From positions 124,001-188,000 of the forward strand of contig KL647308.1 in the NCBI GenBank assembly GCA_000727475.1: a DNA stretch of 64,000 nt, written 5' to 3'. Below, piece after piece: positions 48,601-61,100 of the stretch (positions are counted from its first letter, which is position 1; each line of letters starts with the position of its first letter). The translations under genes and the position numbers were made by a program. Origin of the DNA: Sarcocystis neurona (lineage: Eukaryota > Apicomplexa > Conoidasida > Eucoccidiorida > Sarcocystidae). Under the pieces are notes generated by a model. That model saw nothing but the letters and a program-made list of their open reading frames with translations. It made no database searches and had not been told where the DNA came from.

Positions 48601-51600
48601 CATACACACGCCTACCTACACCCACATGTAGGTGTATGCGTCGCAGGAAACAGGTGGGCAGACAATAAGTTTCTTCACTTAATGCCACAGAGAAGAACAA
48701 GGCAAAAACAACGCGTTGGTGGGAGACACACGCACATATATATATATATTCATATGTAAATGTGTAGAAGTCTACACCGAACCACCTTTCTCTACTTATC
48801 TCCGTTCACACTACTCACACACGAGCAGAGGTTCAGCCCATGTATACCCACACGTCTTTAAATTGCACGTAAGTGCGCGTGCAAATGTATATATATGCGT
48901 ACATATACGAATATACGATACCAATATATACATATATATATATATATATATATGTATATACACGTATATATGCATGTGCTGTCAAACATTTACTGTATAT
49001 GTAAAAAAAAGGTTAGTTACAAGGGTGCCTGTATGTAAATCCACGTAGATATCTAGGTGCGCACACAGGTACACGTATGCATGGACACAAATATACATAC
49101 ACGTTCGTGTACATATATATATATACATATATATGTACATATGCACGGGTACATATTGTCTATATGCACATAGATATGCATGTGCATATATATGCATATA
49201 TCATTAGATTGTGGGAGAGTCTGTACGAATGTGGACACAAGTTGCAAGTGTCGCGTCTGCGAATGTATCGGCACGAGCACCCTGAACTACACGTCTGATC
49301 CCGTGGTCCCACGTCATAACCGTCTCCCTCTGCATACGAAAAATTGAATACTTCCTAGATGAATCTTTCTTTGTAGAAGTACCAATTGATCTTCTACAGA
49401 AAAACCTGTCTCCCTCTTACTATTTCTCTCTTGTTCTGTAAGTCCTTTCCCTCCTTCTAGCTCCCTCTCTCTATATACGTATATCTCTGTTTGGGCACAC
49501 ATGTGCATGCATGTGTGGACCTGTGCAGGGTGGCACAGCAGGGATATACCTGCGTGTCATATGGTTCTTGCTGCAGCATCTCCGGCGGCAAATAAAAGTC
49601 GCTTCCGCAAAGAGAGAGACTCCGGTGGACTTGTCCTTTTCTGAATTCCCGAAACCCGGCGTGAGTGCAGGATTACCACAAAAAGTACACATACACACAT
49701 GCCATGAGGAAGAGACAGTAGGAGTTAACGGAATATTTACACACATATGCCGATAGAGCAACGTACCCTGAGATATGTAGAGAGGGCAAGGGGCACGTAC
49801 GCAGACACACACACGAAGACACAAGCGACAGAGAGAGAGAGATGTATGTAGATATACACGTATATACATATGCATACGTGTTGGCACATATACGTATATA
49901 TGTGTTGCTTGTCCGCAGATACACGCGTAGACTTAGTGAGGAATCAAGAGAATATACAGGTGTATCACGTGTGCTGTGATATGTATCTGGGCAAATCTGT
50001 GTGAAGAAACGAAGGTGCTGCAGCAGCAGTAGTGGACGCTCGCACGGAAAAGAGATAATACTTGCTCCCGAAGGAAGACTGACTAGTGGTCGTCTCCACT
50101 ACCGTTAAAGAAAGTAGAAGAACTGGTCGTTTCCATCAAGTTTGTATAAAGTAAAAGAAAAGAACGTGCACAGATAAGGAAACATTATCTACGTTCGCTG
50201 CCCTTTGTGGATTCCTGGGAGACAGCTCAAAGAGGAACTGCTCGGTGTACGCAAAAGAAGCGTACATAACAGCGCATACTGCAGGAACACGAAGCACAGC
50301 GTAAGCCCCAGCTCAGCAAAGTAGACCTCAACGCGGACGTAGGCACAAATATATACATAGATACTTACATACATACGTACATATAAAATAGTGGATTCAA
50401 AAATAGATATATCTGTGTTCGGCCGGAGACAGGTAGAAAGAAGCTGAACCGGTGAAAGCTGCGCATTCACTCTTCCACGTTTCCTTACAGCTGCTTCGCG
50501 AGACCGAAATCCGAGATCTTCACTTCCATGCCAGCCCCTCCTGTGTTCTTCCCAAGAAGAATGTTTTCCGGCTGTGCAGACAACCCAGCAGCTCTCTTGG
50601 AAGGCAAGGCAAGATAATGAGAGAGAAGATGAAAAGGGACGACAAAAAAAAGAAAGGATGCGACAACAGAACGAGAGGTAGAGAAGGTAGCGACAAGAAG
50701 AAATCAAGTTGTTTCTCAAAACAGTGGGAACAAAACCATCAGTGCCAACGGAGTGTATGTACACTGCAGAGACGAGGGCAGACGCACCCCGCCCGGCACG
50801 GTCTGCGCTGCCCTGTTTAGCCACTGCAACAGCCTGAAGAAGTTTTTCCACCTGTACTTTGCTATTTGCAAAAGTGTGCATATGTAGGCCGTCCGCAGTG
50901 AGATATTCGCTTGTGTGCGTATACATATATATATATAAAGAGAAAGACATATATGTATATATATATGGGTATACACATATATTGTTCGGTCCGAATGTAC
51001 CAGCGTACATGAGGACTTTTATGTGTGGTGGTGGATGTATGCATATATACCGGTTCTGTGTTCAGCACTCGTTTTTCCCACTCTCTAGGTATATGCACAT
51101 ATAAATATGCATATATACGAATCTGCTCATTGGTGGGCCCGTGCAGGTGTATACGTGTGTCTCTTGAAGCGGAAATTTCTCTTCTTTCTTCTTCTGTAAT
51201 GTGCGAGAAGTGCGAGCAAAGCCACCTGAACAAGGCTGGCCTCACTTTCCTGTTTGTCTCAGACAGGAAACGCTACCAAAGAAGAGTTCTTTTGTGTACA
51301 AGGTAATTATATATGTTTATATATCATTGTGCGTATACTTGTATACGCATTTCCATAGCAACGCCGCCGATGGACAGTGTACAGACTTACACAGAAGCTG
51401 TGTGGCAGTGCAAGAAATAGGTATATGCAGAGGTACACATCAAACGGACACAAACGCACGAAATGTATGACTGCCTAACTTATACACACATGTTTATCTA
51501 TGTGTATATATATATATGCAAGAGGTTCAATACGTGAAGATATCGGATACTCAAGAACGCAGCGTACCAACGCTCGCGAGTATAAGAGGCATGAAGGACG

Positions 51601-54600
51601 TCATAAACTATCATGGCACATAGGTAGACGGAGGTGGACGTACACACATGCAGAATTTTTGCATACATATATATATATATATATGTGTATACAAGAATCA
51701 CATAAATGAACGAGAAAAAACGTATCTGTACATACAGGCACGAAATGCAAAAGTATATTCATGTATATACCTGCAAATTATAAACTACTGCAGGGCAAAC
51801 CTCTATGCACATGCGTACGCTGTCCAAGCACGTATGTACATATATACATATATATATATATACATTACACGTGAAAGGGACACGCATACGTAGACACACA
51901 TGTATATAGTTGCTATTGGTGAAGGAGAGTCACAAACGCGGAGAACGTAGTGCTGAAAACAACTGCAGACCGAGGTTACATATTTACGCTGACAGCGTTA
52001 AGACCCAAGAGAAGCCGTTCTACACAGAGGGCGCGTTTCTGCGCGGGGACTATCCGTAAGTACACACGTATATACATATGAATACGAGCATCGTATCAAT
52101 TCAAAGATATGCGGACGTGTACGACCCCTACGATCAAGAGCGACATACACGTATACGCACTTACACGCATGTACACGTACGTCCACATATATATGTATAT
52201 ATATGTATACGTGTATCTTTGTGAACTACACGCAGGACCCCACGGGCGAGAATGGACTCTTTTTCTGCACTTTGACGCCTGCACTTATGCAGCAAAGCGC
52301 TGCTGTTCCACCAGCAGCGGCTATTCCCATGCCCTACTTTTATATCTCGGTGCATGATCCTCTTGCTGTGGAGGTAGGCCAGCCCGTGGCACTGCACGCA
52401 GTCACAGCCGGCAGCAAGGAAAACACAATGGGCTGCTGCCGCAAGGTGGAAGTCTAGTTCTCGGGGGAAAGTCGGTGAAGCAGAGAAAGCCACCCGTCGC
52501 GGCGGAAGCACTTCTGATGGGCCACCAGGGAAGACGCATCGACGACCCAACTTGCTGCAGAAAAACGCACTACTCTATTGCCAGAGAAATAAAAACTAAG
52601 GGTAATATCCAGAAGCAGACTGCGTGGTCGTAAAGAAGAGAGACGCTGCACAGGGGTGCGCAATGATGCGTGTGCACACGGCTGTGGCTATTTGTGCAGG
52701 CTCTAGATATACCTGCCTTTGCTTGGGTGTGTCTTCCTTTTGCTGCGGACGCACTGATGTACGTAGCACGTGACACGCATAAATATACACAAAAACTAGA
52801 GCGAATACGCACGAAGATGTACACATGCTTGTGTATTTACAAATAGGCGTATATGTGGAGATGCCTACACGTATACACGCACATATATATATGTATATAT
52901 ATATATATATGCGTATGTACACATAACTGGAGGGAGACAGTCAGACAGACATTCATAGAGGTGGATGTACGTGAGGACGTGTGCATGTTCAAAAACTGAC
53001 GAAGACGGTCCTCACGAGGTCTTCTGCAATGAAAGGTAATATTATTTATACGTAGAGGCACACACCCCCAGATACGATGTAATTCAACACACGTTTACTG
53101 GTGTAGACGTGCACTTACACATACGCATATATATGTATTCCTTCGCGCGTACATATATATGTACGTATCCTCATGTGCACGTGGCTCTCTCCGGTTGGTG
53201 AATTCCCTAGATAACATTCTCGAGAGCGACAGAAGATGGTGCCTCGTGCTACATATTCGTTAAAACAAACCGAGTATCCCTGCATCCAGAAACGAATGAG
53301 AAACTTACGCCGTGCTCACTACGCACTAAAGTAAGATAGACTCCGGCTGCAAAGGATCCACACATACGTGCAAGTACGTCTATATATTTGTACATACATG
53401 TATATTTACGTGCCTGATATACATAGACACGTATATGTATAAACCGCCATACGTGTGTTCACCCATATATATCCATATACTTGTGTTCGTTTCTTCGCTC
53501 CACTGACATGTAGCATTCCTTGCACTGGTGCGTGAACTGCTTCCCCTCTTTATCTACGAACGTACAAATGCGTATCTTTCAGTTTGCGTCTGCCCAAGTT
53601 TTCTGCGATGGGCAGCTGGACGCAAAGGGAATCAGCGGACGCTGACGTGCCTGTGTAGTGTCGGGCGCCTTTTTCCGCCTTGCTGCTCGTGATATTTGCC
53701 TCTTTCTCTCCATAAGAGAAGAAGATGTTTTTACTTCCACAAGCGGCGAAGTGCCGATTTTCTAATACCACTACTCTTAGCCTTGGTGGCTCTTCTGACG
53801 TGTACAGTAATGCGTAAGCGCAACAGGGGAAGGGCAGAAGTAAGCAAGGGATTAGGAGGAAGAAAAAAAAGGTAAAGCTAAGAATGTTTACTGAAAGATT
53901 CAGCGGCACAGGATACGGAACGCAGCAAAATACAGGAGGACCGATAAACGGCAGCAGAAGCGAGGGAAGACAAAAGTAGACAGGAACACGGCAAAGAAGA
54001 AAGAGTCTCGAACAAGAAGGGTGACGACACAGATAAGGGAAACGAGAAAGAGTACGCTTGTGCCCTCCTTTGCAGTCTCTCAAGGTATTTTTTTCTCATT
54101 CGAGTGAGATAAGCGCTTCTCACAATTTTAGAAATAATGTAGCGAGCTTCAGCTTCTGAAAGAGGTCCCTTCACATTGAGGTATTCAGCGAGATCTCCTC
54201 CATCGCAGTAGTCGAGGACCAGCCCGATTCGCCACATGTAACTTGTGTGTGTTTGCTCTGCTGCTGAGGCATTCATTCCTGTTGCATGAATGTTGGCTGC
54301 TGTTAGCTGCGAGGCGGCTAGCGAACCCTTGCTCCTAATTCCTGTTTCTCGGCACATTCCTCCTCCTTCTCTCATTCGTTGTTGTGCTGCCGCCGTTGCC
54401 GCGCGCAGCTGCAGCAACAAACTGTCTCTTCCGGGAGCGGCTTCTGCGCCCTCCTGGCGACTTGGTAGCAGCACCTGCTGTTCGAGCAGGGGGTCTGCCG
54501 CTCCCACTGCTGCAGAGAAGCCGTTATTGCTGCGTCGAGCGGAAAGCTGCTGCGCGGCTGTCTCTGCCGTCGGCTGCAGTAGGGCGTGCTGCTGGGACTG

Positions 54601-56900
54601 CTGCAAGTTTGTGTCCGTTGCGCTTGCTGCAGCACGCGAAGCAGAGGTGGACAACGGGGCGACCGGAATTCTCTCTTTGAAATAGTCGACGAGCTTTACT
54701 AGACAAGGATGGGAAACGTTTTCGTCGTCTGCGGAAAGAAGTTGTTGCATGATTGAAATTTCATCTTCAATACGGCTAAGAGTCCTCGAGTCCCACGTCC
54801 AGCACGTCATCACCTTCAACGCGTACCGCTGCGGGTGGCCAGCTGGCACCGCGTCCCGCACACACTCGTACACGGTGGAGAACTGTCCCCTGTTCAACGG
54901 AAAGTCGAGAGAAAACGCGACAAGCGAAGAACAGCAGCTTGAGAGAGAGGCACAAGTCTAGACGCATAGTCGTGGGTGGACATGGGTGGGAACATACATC
55001 TTTACAAACACGCACATGCGTAAATCTTGGTTCACGAGGATTATACGCATAAAGGCATGGTTCAGTTCACTTGTTTACAGACAGTAGTAGACACAAGCGT
55101 AGAGACCGCTTGAAGCAACAGGTATTGTTTTTAAATACATACACGTATATGGGAGTGTCGGTACGTGCAGTTTCGCCTTGTTTGGTGCTTGCGGAGGTGC
55201 ACGACCATCGCAGGGCCGTAGTAAATAGTATAAAGGCAAAAAGCGAACAGGACACGAGGGCACAGGAAACGCAGGAGAAGGGATTTCCGTACACTGTGAA
55301 GCACACGACGATCAACACCCACACACAAGTTTGTATATCTGTTGAGACGGAGAAATGCATACACCTATATCTGTGTGTGTGCCCTGGTTCAACAGGCATA
55401 AGCATTAATACATACAGAACTGAAGGAAGGAGAAAGACAAAGTAGGGAAAGGCACCCATACGTAAAGGGTGGTGATTTGACCGCCGAGTGGAACTGACAG
55501 AAGGAGGAGGAAACGCGGAAGGGGTTGAACAGGGAAACAAGTAGTGGCCGTAGACGGGAAGGTAAACTGGAGAGGTACATGGAAAGATATACACATGTTC
55601 ATACGTGTGTATATATGGATATATATATATATAGTTATGGTATACGTGTATGAGCGTAAATATTTGATAAATAGCGTAAGAGAATGGAAAAATCAGGTAG
55701 GAAAGTCAGATACCCCAGGGTGATTGGCTACACGAAGAAGAAACCGCCAGAAAGAGAAACAAAAGAGAAGTAGAATTACGCGAACCTGTCCAAAATTCGC
55801 TAAAGATCTCCACTTTGGTTAGGGAGAAACTGGGATATCGTGAGTCCCGCAGGAAAAAAGCTAGAGACAGGAGTCTTTTGTTGAAGAAGGGAGCAGGGGA
55901 AAAAGAAAAGCAAAGAAGGCGGGCGTAGGAGTACACGCGTGCACACATGCCGAATTATCTAAGTATATATGCTGACAGCTGAACAGCCTTGAAGAGTCCG
56001 GTTGAAAGCGAGACACAAGAAATACACACAAGAATGATATGTGAACAGGAAAACATACTCCTGGATATGCGTGCATAAAGGCTAGAGCTCTCTGTTGCCT
56101 GAAGGGACCAGAAAAAAGAATAAACAGACCCGACAGACCTCGCAGAACATCTGCAAGGCTGCAAGTGCGAAAAACTTATAGCAGAGCAAGAGGAGGAGAG
56201 AATGTTAGAATGAGATCGTCACAGGCCCTACAGAAATGCTATAAAGAAGACGGACAGAAAGGTGTACAGCGTGAAAGACGAATCCAGAAGTGAAAACATA
56301 CGGACCAGAGTCTCAATCCTTCGTTAAAGCATCTACAGAAGGTGCGCAGGGTGACCACATATACACAAGGAAACACAGAGGGAGCGTGGCGAGAGATACA
56401 TAGAGGACTAGACAGGTTCATATGTTGGAAATATAGAAATATATAATGAAAACAGTAGTGAGACGTTCAAACGCCGATAATTACGCGAGACAGTGCAATA
56501 TACTTAAGACTAGTTATATGCATTAGAGCTCTAAGAACACTAGTGAAAAGTTCAAACGCCAAAACTTACGCAAGACAGCGCAATACATAGCAGACTAAAT
56601 AAGAACTACGCAAGAACCATTTAGACAGTAGTGGCTGCAACACGCGACTACAGCAAACAAGGAAATAGGGGAAAAAAGGAGGTGACGGATTCGTATTCGT
56701 GTGTGTGTATATATATGTATATATACACGTGTGTATATGTGTATACAAAGAGAATAGGGTAAACACGGAAATCATAGAATTAATGGTGTAGGCGTACAGT
56801 GGTTCTCACTTTCCAATGATCCGAACGGGTTTATACCGCGGGTCGAATTTTTTTAGGGCCTTATTTGGGGACTCCGGTGGATCACGAAACTCTGAGCAGG
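45593..56900 (-). CDS. Ser/Thr protein kinase, spliced (ULK/ATG1-like?)
   Basis: Six phase-compatible exons (56810-56900, 54124-54889, 52338-52391, 50489-50571, 49550-49640, 47940-48070) and a probable seventh (45593-45654) give a nearly complete kinase domain. Seen: P-loop GKGQFSTVYEC; YALKVM lysine; alpha-C Glu in RIEDEISIMQQL; hinge LDYCDGGDLAEYL; HRDIKPEN; SDFGLAKQ; PPE replacing APE; VDMWSMGTLCFAILFGSTPF; EDPVKRPT. A 138-residue Ala/Gln/Ser-rich insertion separates beta-4 from beta-5. The hinge and HSKRIMHRDIKPENILL recall ULK/ATG1 kinases, but CAMK-like groups cannot be excluded. The N-terminus, subdomain X and C-terminus are missing. Confidence 0.88.
45757..46815. repeat. 1-kb degenerate minisatellite (CATATAGATACAGACATATA)
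   Basis: About two dozen diverged copies of a 33-40 bp unit with the core CATATAGATACAGACATAT followed by GGTATACACATA-like sequence. Good examples start near 45797, 45945, 46078, 46207, 46247, 46285 and 46383. The minus frames produce a repeating ICLYLYD-type peptide that is a shadow. It lies in the putative intron between kinase 2 exons at 45593 and 47940. Confidence 0.85.
46816..47939 (-). other. Putative kinase 2 intron part, unexplained open frames
   Basis: GC-richer sequence with open frames on both strands (47004-47468 minus, 46936-47238 plus). A phase-2-compatible acceptor tctttggcag near 47345 followed by AMLETNLFLRRKG could be the missing kinase exon, but similarity is not evident. 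Confidence 0.35.
47940..48070 (-). CDS. Kinase 2, alpha-F/alpha-G exon
   Basis: Acceptor ctgttcgcag before 48070; donor gtaagt after 47940. Phase 0 in, phase 2 out. It encodes VDMWSMGTLCFAILFGSTPF then NAEDITSLYQQIVERRLSLS and PEQ. The conserved DxWSxG of helix F is intact. If the donor were not used, TAA at 47938-47936 would truncate the kinase before subdomain XI, so splicing is favoured. Confidence 0.9.
48071..49549 (-). other. Kinase 2 intron, no gene recognised
   Basis: 1.48 kb. TA microsatellites at 48735-48760, 48925-48960 and 49110-49205; otherwise unremarkable sequence. ORFs are microsatellite shadows. Confidence 0.65.
49550..49640 (-). CDS. Kinase 2, activation-segment exon
   Basis: Acceptor gggaattcag before 49640; donor gtatat after 49550. 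Phase 2 in, phase 0 out. It encodes KGQVHRSLSLCGSDFYLPPE then MLQQEPYDTQ. PPE takes the place of APE at the end of the activation loop, and LCGSDFYLPPE aligns with the usual xCGTPxYxAPE. Ser and Thr residues before it are candidate phosphosites by family analogy. Confidence 0.85.
50489..50571 (-). CDS. Kinase 2, PEN-DFG exon
   Basis: Acceptor ctgcacag before 50571; donor gtaagg after 50489. Phase 0 in, phase 2 out. It encodes PENILLGKNTGGAGMEVKIS then DFGLAKQ, with the metal-binding Asn and the DFG Asp. It continues the HRDIK of the previous exon without a gap. Confidence 0.93.
50572..52337 (-). other. Kinase 2 intron, no gene recognised
   Basis: 1.77 kb with TA/CA tracts at 50930-50985, 51665-51690 and 51840-51865. 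Purine-rich 50600-50720 on the plus strand. No coding signal recognised. Confidence 0.6.
52338..52391 (-). CDS. Kinase 2, catalytic-loop micro-exon
   Basis: A 54-base exon, phase 0 on both sides: acceptor actgcgtgcag, donor gtaggg. It encodes CHGLAYLHSKRIMHRDIK with the catalytic Asp in HRD and the Lys that contacts substrate ATP. It sits between introns of 1.73 and 1.77 kb. Confidence 0.92.
52392..54123 (-). other. Kinase 2 intron, no gene recognised
   Basis: 1.73 kb. TA microsatellite at 52880-52915; a TC-rich stretch (53800-54060 on the minus strand) leads up to the previous exon's donor. The 177-codon minus frame 53550-54083 is open through pyrimidine-rich sequence and shows no motif. 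Confidence 0.6.
54124..54889 (-). CDS. Kinase 2, N-lobe exon with low-complexity insertion
   Basis: Acceptor gttgaacag before 54889; donor gtgaga after 54124. Phase 2 in, phase 0 out. It encodes GQFSTVYECVRDAVPAGHPQ, RYALKVM, RIEDEISIMQQLL, HPCLVKLVDYFKER, then 138 residues rich in Ala, Gln, Ser and Leu, then MWRIGLVLDYCDGGDLAEYL and EAEARYIISKI. The insertion is encoded by CTG/GCA-type triplets. It is open throughout, so an unspliced intron in the same frame is possible but would be fortuitous. Confidence 0.85.
54890..56809 (-). other. Kinase 2 intron, no gene recognised
   Basis: 1.9 kb with a TA tract at 55615-55640 and a TGTGTATATA tract near 56700. A roughly 60-bp element (GTTCAAACGCC..TTACGC.AGACAG..CAATA) occurs twice, near 56466 and 56551. 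Nothing coding is convincing. Confidence 0.6.
56810..56900 (-). CDS. Kinase 2, exon with start of P-loop
   Basis: Acceptor gtttttgcag before 56900; donor gtgaga after 56810. Phase 1 in, phase 2 out. It encodes CSEFRDPPESPNKALKKFD then PRYKPVRIIGK, the first half of the glycine loop. Joining to the next exon regenerates GKGQFSTVY exactly, which confirms both splice sites. Confidence 0.82.
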
Positions 56901-57260
56901 CTGCAAAAACGAGCACAGATCACTTGTGTACACACACAACGTGTGTACACAGAGTGCTGTACACGTCTCCTACTTAAAAATGCGTTTGCAGATACACGCG
57001 TATGGTGCGCCTAATAGAATAGACCATTGCCAGGGTACAAGCTTTTCCTGAGGTGTGCACATCTTCAGGTATTGAACTGACATACCCACATGCAAGATAT
57101 CTTCAATAACAAAAGTCACACTGACTCTACATTAGTGCTGAGATACTCAAGGAACAGCTTACGCATACAGTTTGTCAGCTTCTTAGTGTAAAGTGCAGAA
57201 ATACAAACTGTGGGCAACATACTTACATTAACCTCTACAGAGAGGCAGGGTGGTTCTCAC

Positions 57261-57336
57261 CGGCTTAAAACTATCTACACAGAATCGCGCCCGTCCAGAC
57301 ACGTAGTTTGAAGCTTTCATTCGCAGAAACGTAAAG
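57261..57336 (-). CDS. Candidate exon upstream of kinase 2
   Basis: Acceptor acgtatggcag and donor gtgaga bound a frame reading FTFLRMKASNYVSGRARFCV then DSFKP; upstream the same frame continues back to KNSVRDTYGS. The composition is protein-like. The phase (2 in, 0 out) does not join directly to the exon at 56810, so another exon would be needed. It may belong to kinase 2's N-terminus or to another gene. Confidence 0.28.
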
Positions 57337-58036
57337 CTGCCATACGTGTCGCGTACAGAATTCTTGCGGCTTTTTCATGCTCTGACGTGTATAGCATTTT
57401 TCCCCAGATGTACAGTACAATTATATATATATATATATAGATATATGTATGTGTCTACAGAGAGCCAACATTCGTAAACATATATATATATATATATACA
57501 CATATTTACAAGTTCTTTCTTATACGTGGGTACATGCACTTGCACGGAATCCTCCGTGGGATATTCAACTAGCGTTCAAATGTACGCGGAAGGGCTATTT
57601 ACAGAGTGAGAACTACACTGTAATTGAACTGCATAAGAATGTGCGATCTTGCACTACGATGCACACAAATGCGCCTGTGCAAGGCGAACATATAATGTGT
57701 ACCCACGTGTAAAGAAGGATGTAGAGGTGCAGAGCCCATCCGGAAATACGTTTTCAGCTCAGTTATAGCATTCGCGTTGCGAGCAATACGCTCGAGAAAC
57801 TTGTGCGACACATCGCTCTAACCGTTGTTGAGGGGACCGTGTTAAGATGCATTCTTGCGTACGTGGCGATAAAATATACCGCCTGACATTGCAACATCAC
57901 GTACTCGCTGTTGTGTTTCCCATTTTGAGACGTCGGATATTGAGAAAAACGCCAGGACCGCTAGGTTTGCAGCCAGCAGAGCTCTTCTTCCGTATTTGAG
58001 AAGACTCTGCAGGGTCGGCAATTTATTTTTACTCAC

Positions 58037-58107
58037 AGTGGCACATTCCACTACCCCTTGCGGATGTTCACAAGGATATTTTTCAGTACGAATGTGTGCA
58101 AACACTT
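58037..58107 (-). CDS. Candidate exon upstream of kinase 2
   Basis: Acceptor ttgttcttag and consensus donor gtgagt. Phase 1 in, phase 0 out. It reads VFAHIRTEKYPCEHPQGVVE then CAT. Its incoming phase fits the exon at 62196. Without splicing, the frame continues to 57842 as KNKLPTLQSLLKYGRRALLA and beyond, which is also protein-like, so the 3' boundary is uncertain. Confidence 0.32.
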
Positions 58108-61100
58108 CTAAGAACAACGATTATTCAGCTTGACCGTCACGCGACTCAATGTCGTAGCACTCGCATCCGTTTACGGATACTGCGGCTTGTAATAGGGCGT
58201 CCTTCTACTTCGAGGACACACTCAAGGAAAGGAAACGATTGTCCACCACTCAATACATTTCTCAAACACCGCAAACAACTTAGTGCACTGTGTGTACGCA
58301 AGTCGCCGAAATCCTGTTTTTGAACTGCACAATTCCCCAAGCACCCACAGATTAGAACGCACCGACAAGATATATCAAAGTAAACAGAACGAAAATCGGG
58401 AGAGACAGCAGATCTATTAAACCGAGAAGATAGACAACTGCTTGTAGTGCTATGGACACAATAAAGCGTCTTGAATTTCGAATGATCGTACGCAGAATGA
58501 GAAACCACTTAAGGCGGTGACTATCTCTCCCGCCGAAAGACCAGACACTCCAATGCTTTACGACGTTAATAACAGCCGTTTTAACAGCGCTTCTACCCTG
58601 CAAGGAGGGACTCACGCTATCTCTATATTTGGGTTAGCATTTGGTTCCAGATTTCACTTTTCCCACGAGTAGGAGATGTAAAAGTGCGCACTGGTGCGGA
58701 CGAAGACACACAAACGATTTATCACGAACGTGCAGGCTGAATGCGCCTTGAATTTGGGACACAAATCTCAGTTCTGCACACAAGCCGTGGAAGGTAAGTT
58801 TACCCCTCCTTCGCAGCCTAAATGTAGAAACTAGATGCTGAAATCGCTTTTACGGATAAGCTACGCTAATGTAAGGACCATGTTACATCGTTTGTAGACG
58901 AGGACGGACGTAGAAGTTTGACCAGTTTTTTAGTTACTGCGTGGCAACGTTGGCTACCTATCCGACTGTACAATTGCAGTACGTCACTTATTTCGATGTC
59001 GGGTCCTACAAAAATAGTCGTTCCACATCTGGGATTCCGGAGGCGCATAATTCACGCCTATGTGCATGAAAATATGGGTTAGATACGCGTGCGTGTACGA
59101 GTCTCCGAACACAGACTCCGTGCTCATTCTGGCGGAAGTGGATACGCAGTTTCTTGCGAATAATGAAAACAAGCGTCATTTTTTTTTACGCGGTTGCAAA
59201 TGTACTTCTATGCATCTGACGTGTGAGCGGAGACAAACGTAGATTTGAGTAGATTTGTGGTCCGCACAGCGGCGGCTAGCAAGACACGGTTATGTTCCTG
59301 CCCGCCTACGGGGTTGGATAGCTAACTGTAGCGCATCAGTCTCAGGCCGGCAAAGCGTACAGGCGTTTTGCACCTTTCCCCCCAAGGACAAAATTGCCCT
59401 CAACCTGGCAATCGTGTGCGCGCATGTCTTGAAACTGTAAGAAGAGAGCTACCCTGACGCATCGCTTGCCTTGTCTTTTCCCCCCGTCCGGGGTGGTCGA
59501 GGTGTCTTGACCTCTGCTACTTACGCTGAGACGGAATGTACACTTTCCTCGCATTCAAAATCTCCCTTCCGCACTAGAGTGGGCAGTTCATCCCACGTCT
59601 CCTTTTGTCCTAGGGACCAGGTTACATATGATGCCTCTAATTTGCCTTATTCTAAATTCGAAACGGCTCGTAACGTGTGTCTTCCGTGTGAAACGGACCT
59701 GCACGTTCTTGTTGCGGAAGAATTTTCCGTCTTGGGAACGTTGTCACATCACAGAAAATCCGCCTTTTGCTTCCTTGTTCACGTTTGCACGGGCCTGCAC
59801 TCGACAACTCTCGCGTCTGGTGACGCAGTGTTTTTATAGTGCATCAGTCTTAGTTACTCTGTCACAGACCACACTTTTTGTCATTGCGCCCTCTTGCTTC
59901 CAAAGGGAACTCACACCTGTGTCACTGTTTACAACTTCCGTAAAAGCAGAGATGCTTGTCTCGTTATCACGTCCCATTTGATCGCTTGGTAACCGAAGTT
60001 GCGTCAAATCCGAGCTCACGTAATCATGTTAAAAACTACCCTCAATACCACCGGTGTTACCTGTGGGTGTCTGTCACTCTGTTCTGTTTCCCATAAGGAA
60101 TCTGTGCAACAAATCGCAACTGCGTCTGCTTTTCGATTAAGATTTGTTCCACGGTCCCTGCAGGAAGAAATAGAGCGTACGCCCCGTAGTCGTGAACACT
60201 GGAAGTGTAGAACCACGTCAGAGAACGCATCTGTCGTCGAGTAAAATAGGCATAGGGAAACGTAAGGTGAGACCAGCAATTTTGCGACAAGCTAAATAAT
60301 GGCCCACTAGTGTTTATCAGTCCTTTTCTCGCACTGTTGTGAAAATAGAAGACTCACGTCTGCAATGTAGTACCTCAGACGAGAAAACGGTCACACTATC
60401 TGCTGATGCGTGTTTCTTCTCAGTGGAATGTCGTGTGCTCAAAAGTGGACCTGTTTCGTTGTCAACAAGGACAGCTTGACACTTCAGCTGCTGCTCAGTC
60501 CTCTGGAAGCGTTCAGTGCGTGCGCCAACAAGCTGTTGGACTACATTCTTTTTTGGTAATCTCAGCCTGCGTAACGTGTTCTACTTCGTGTCCATACGTG
60601 AAAGTTATTATGCATATGCTTTTGTTGGTAAGTACGTGTTCTTTGCATATGCGTCAACGTATATGCGAGCGGCTCTGCCCTTGTAAATATATGTGTCCAC
60701 ATTCGTCGTTGTGCTCATTCACCTACTTGGACGCATTCTCGTCTCTGGCTTACCACTATGTCCCGGCATTCACCTCTGTACACGTGTTCGTACACTCTTT
60801 TGTGTACGTGTCTGCTTCCGTCAGGATCCCTACACATGTACGCTTTTGCGATCGGCGCGCGCCCCACATACATCTGCGTGATGACAGAACGGTATTGATG
60901 CGTTGTACAGTACAACCCGCGCGCGAAAAGTACTCAATGGAAAAAGCCAGCACACGCACCAGATGCCGCTTACGTACACATTTCGTCACGTCTTCAGTGT
61001 ACGTCGCACACACACAAACTGCGGGCACGTAATCCCTACCTACAGGGAAAAGGATACTTCTGGCCTGCTGAAAATGTCTTCACAGTGTCTCAACGTTTGG

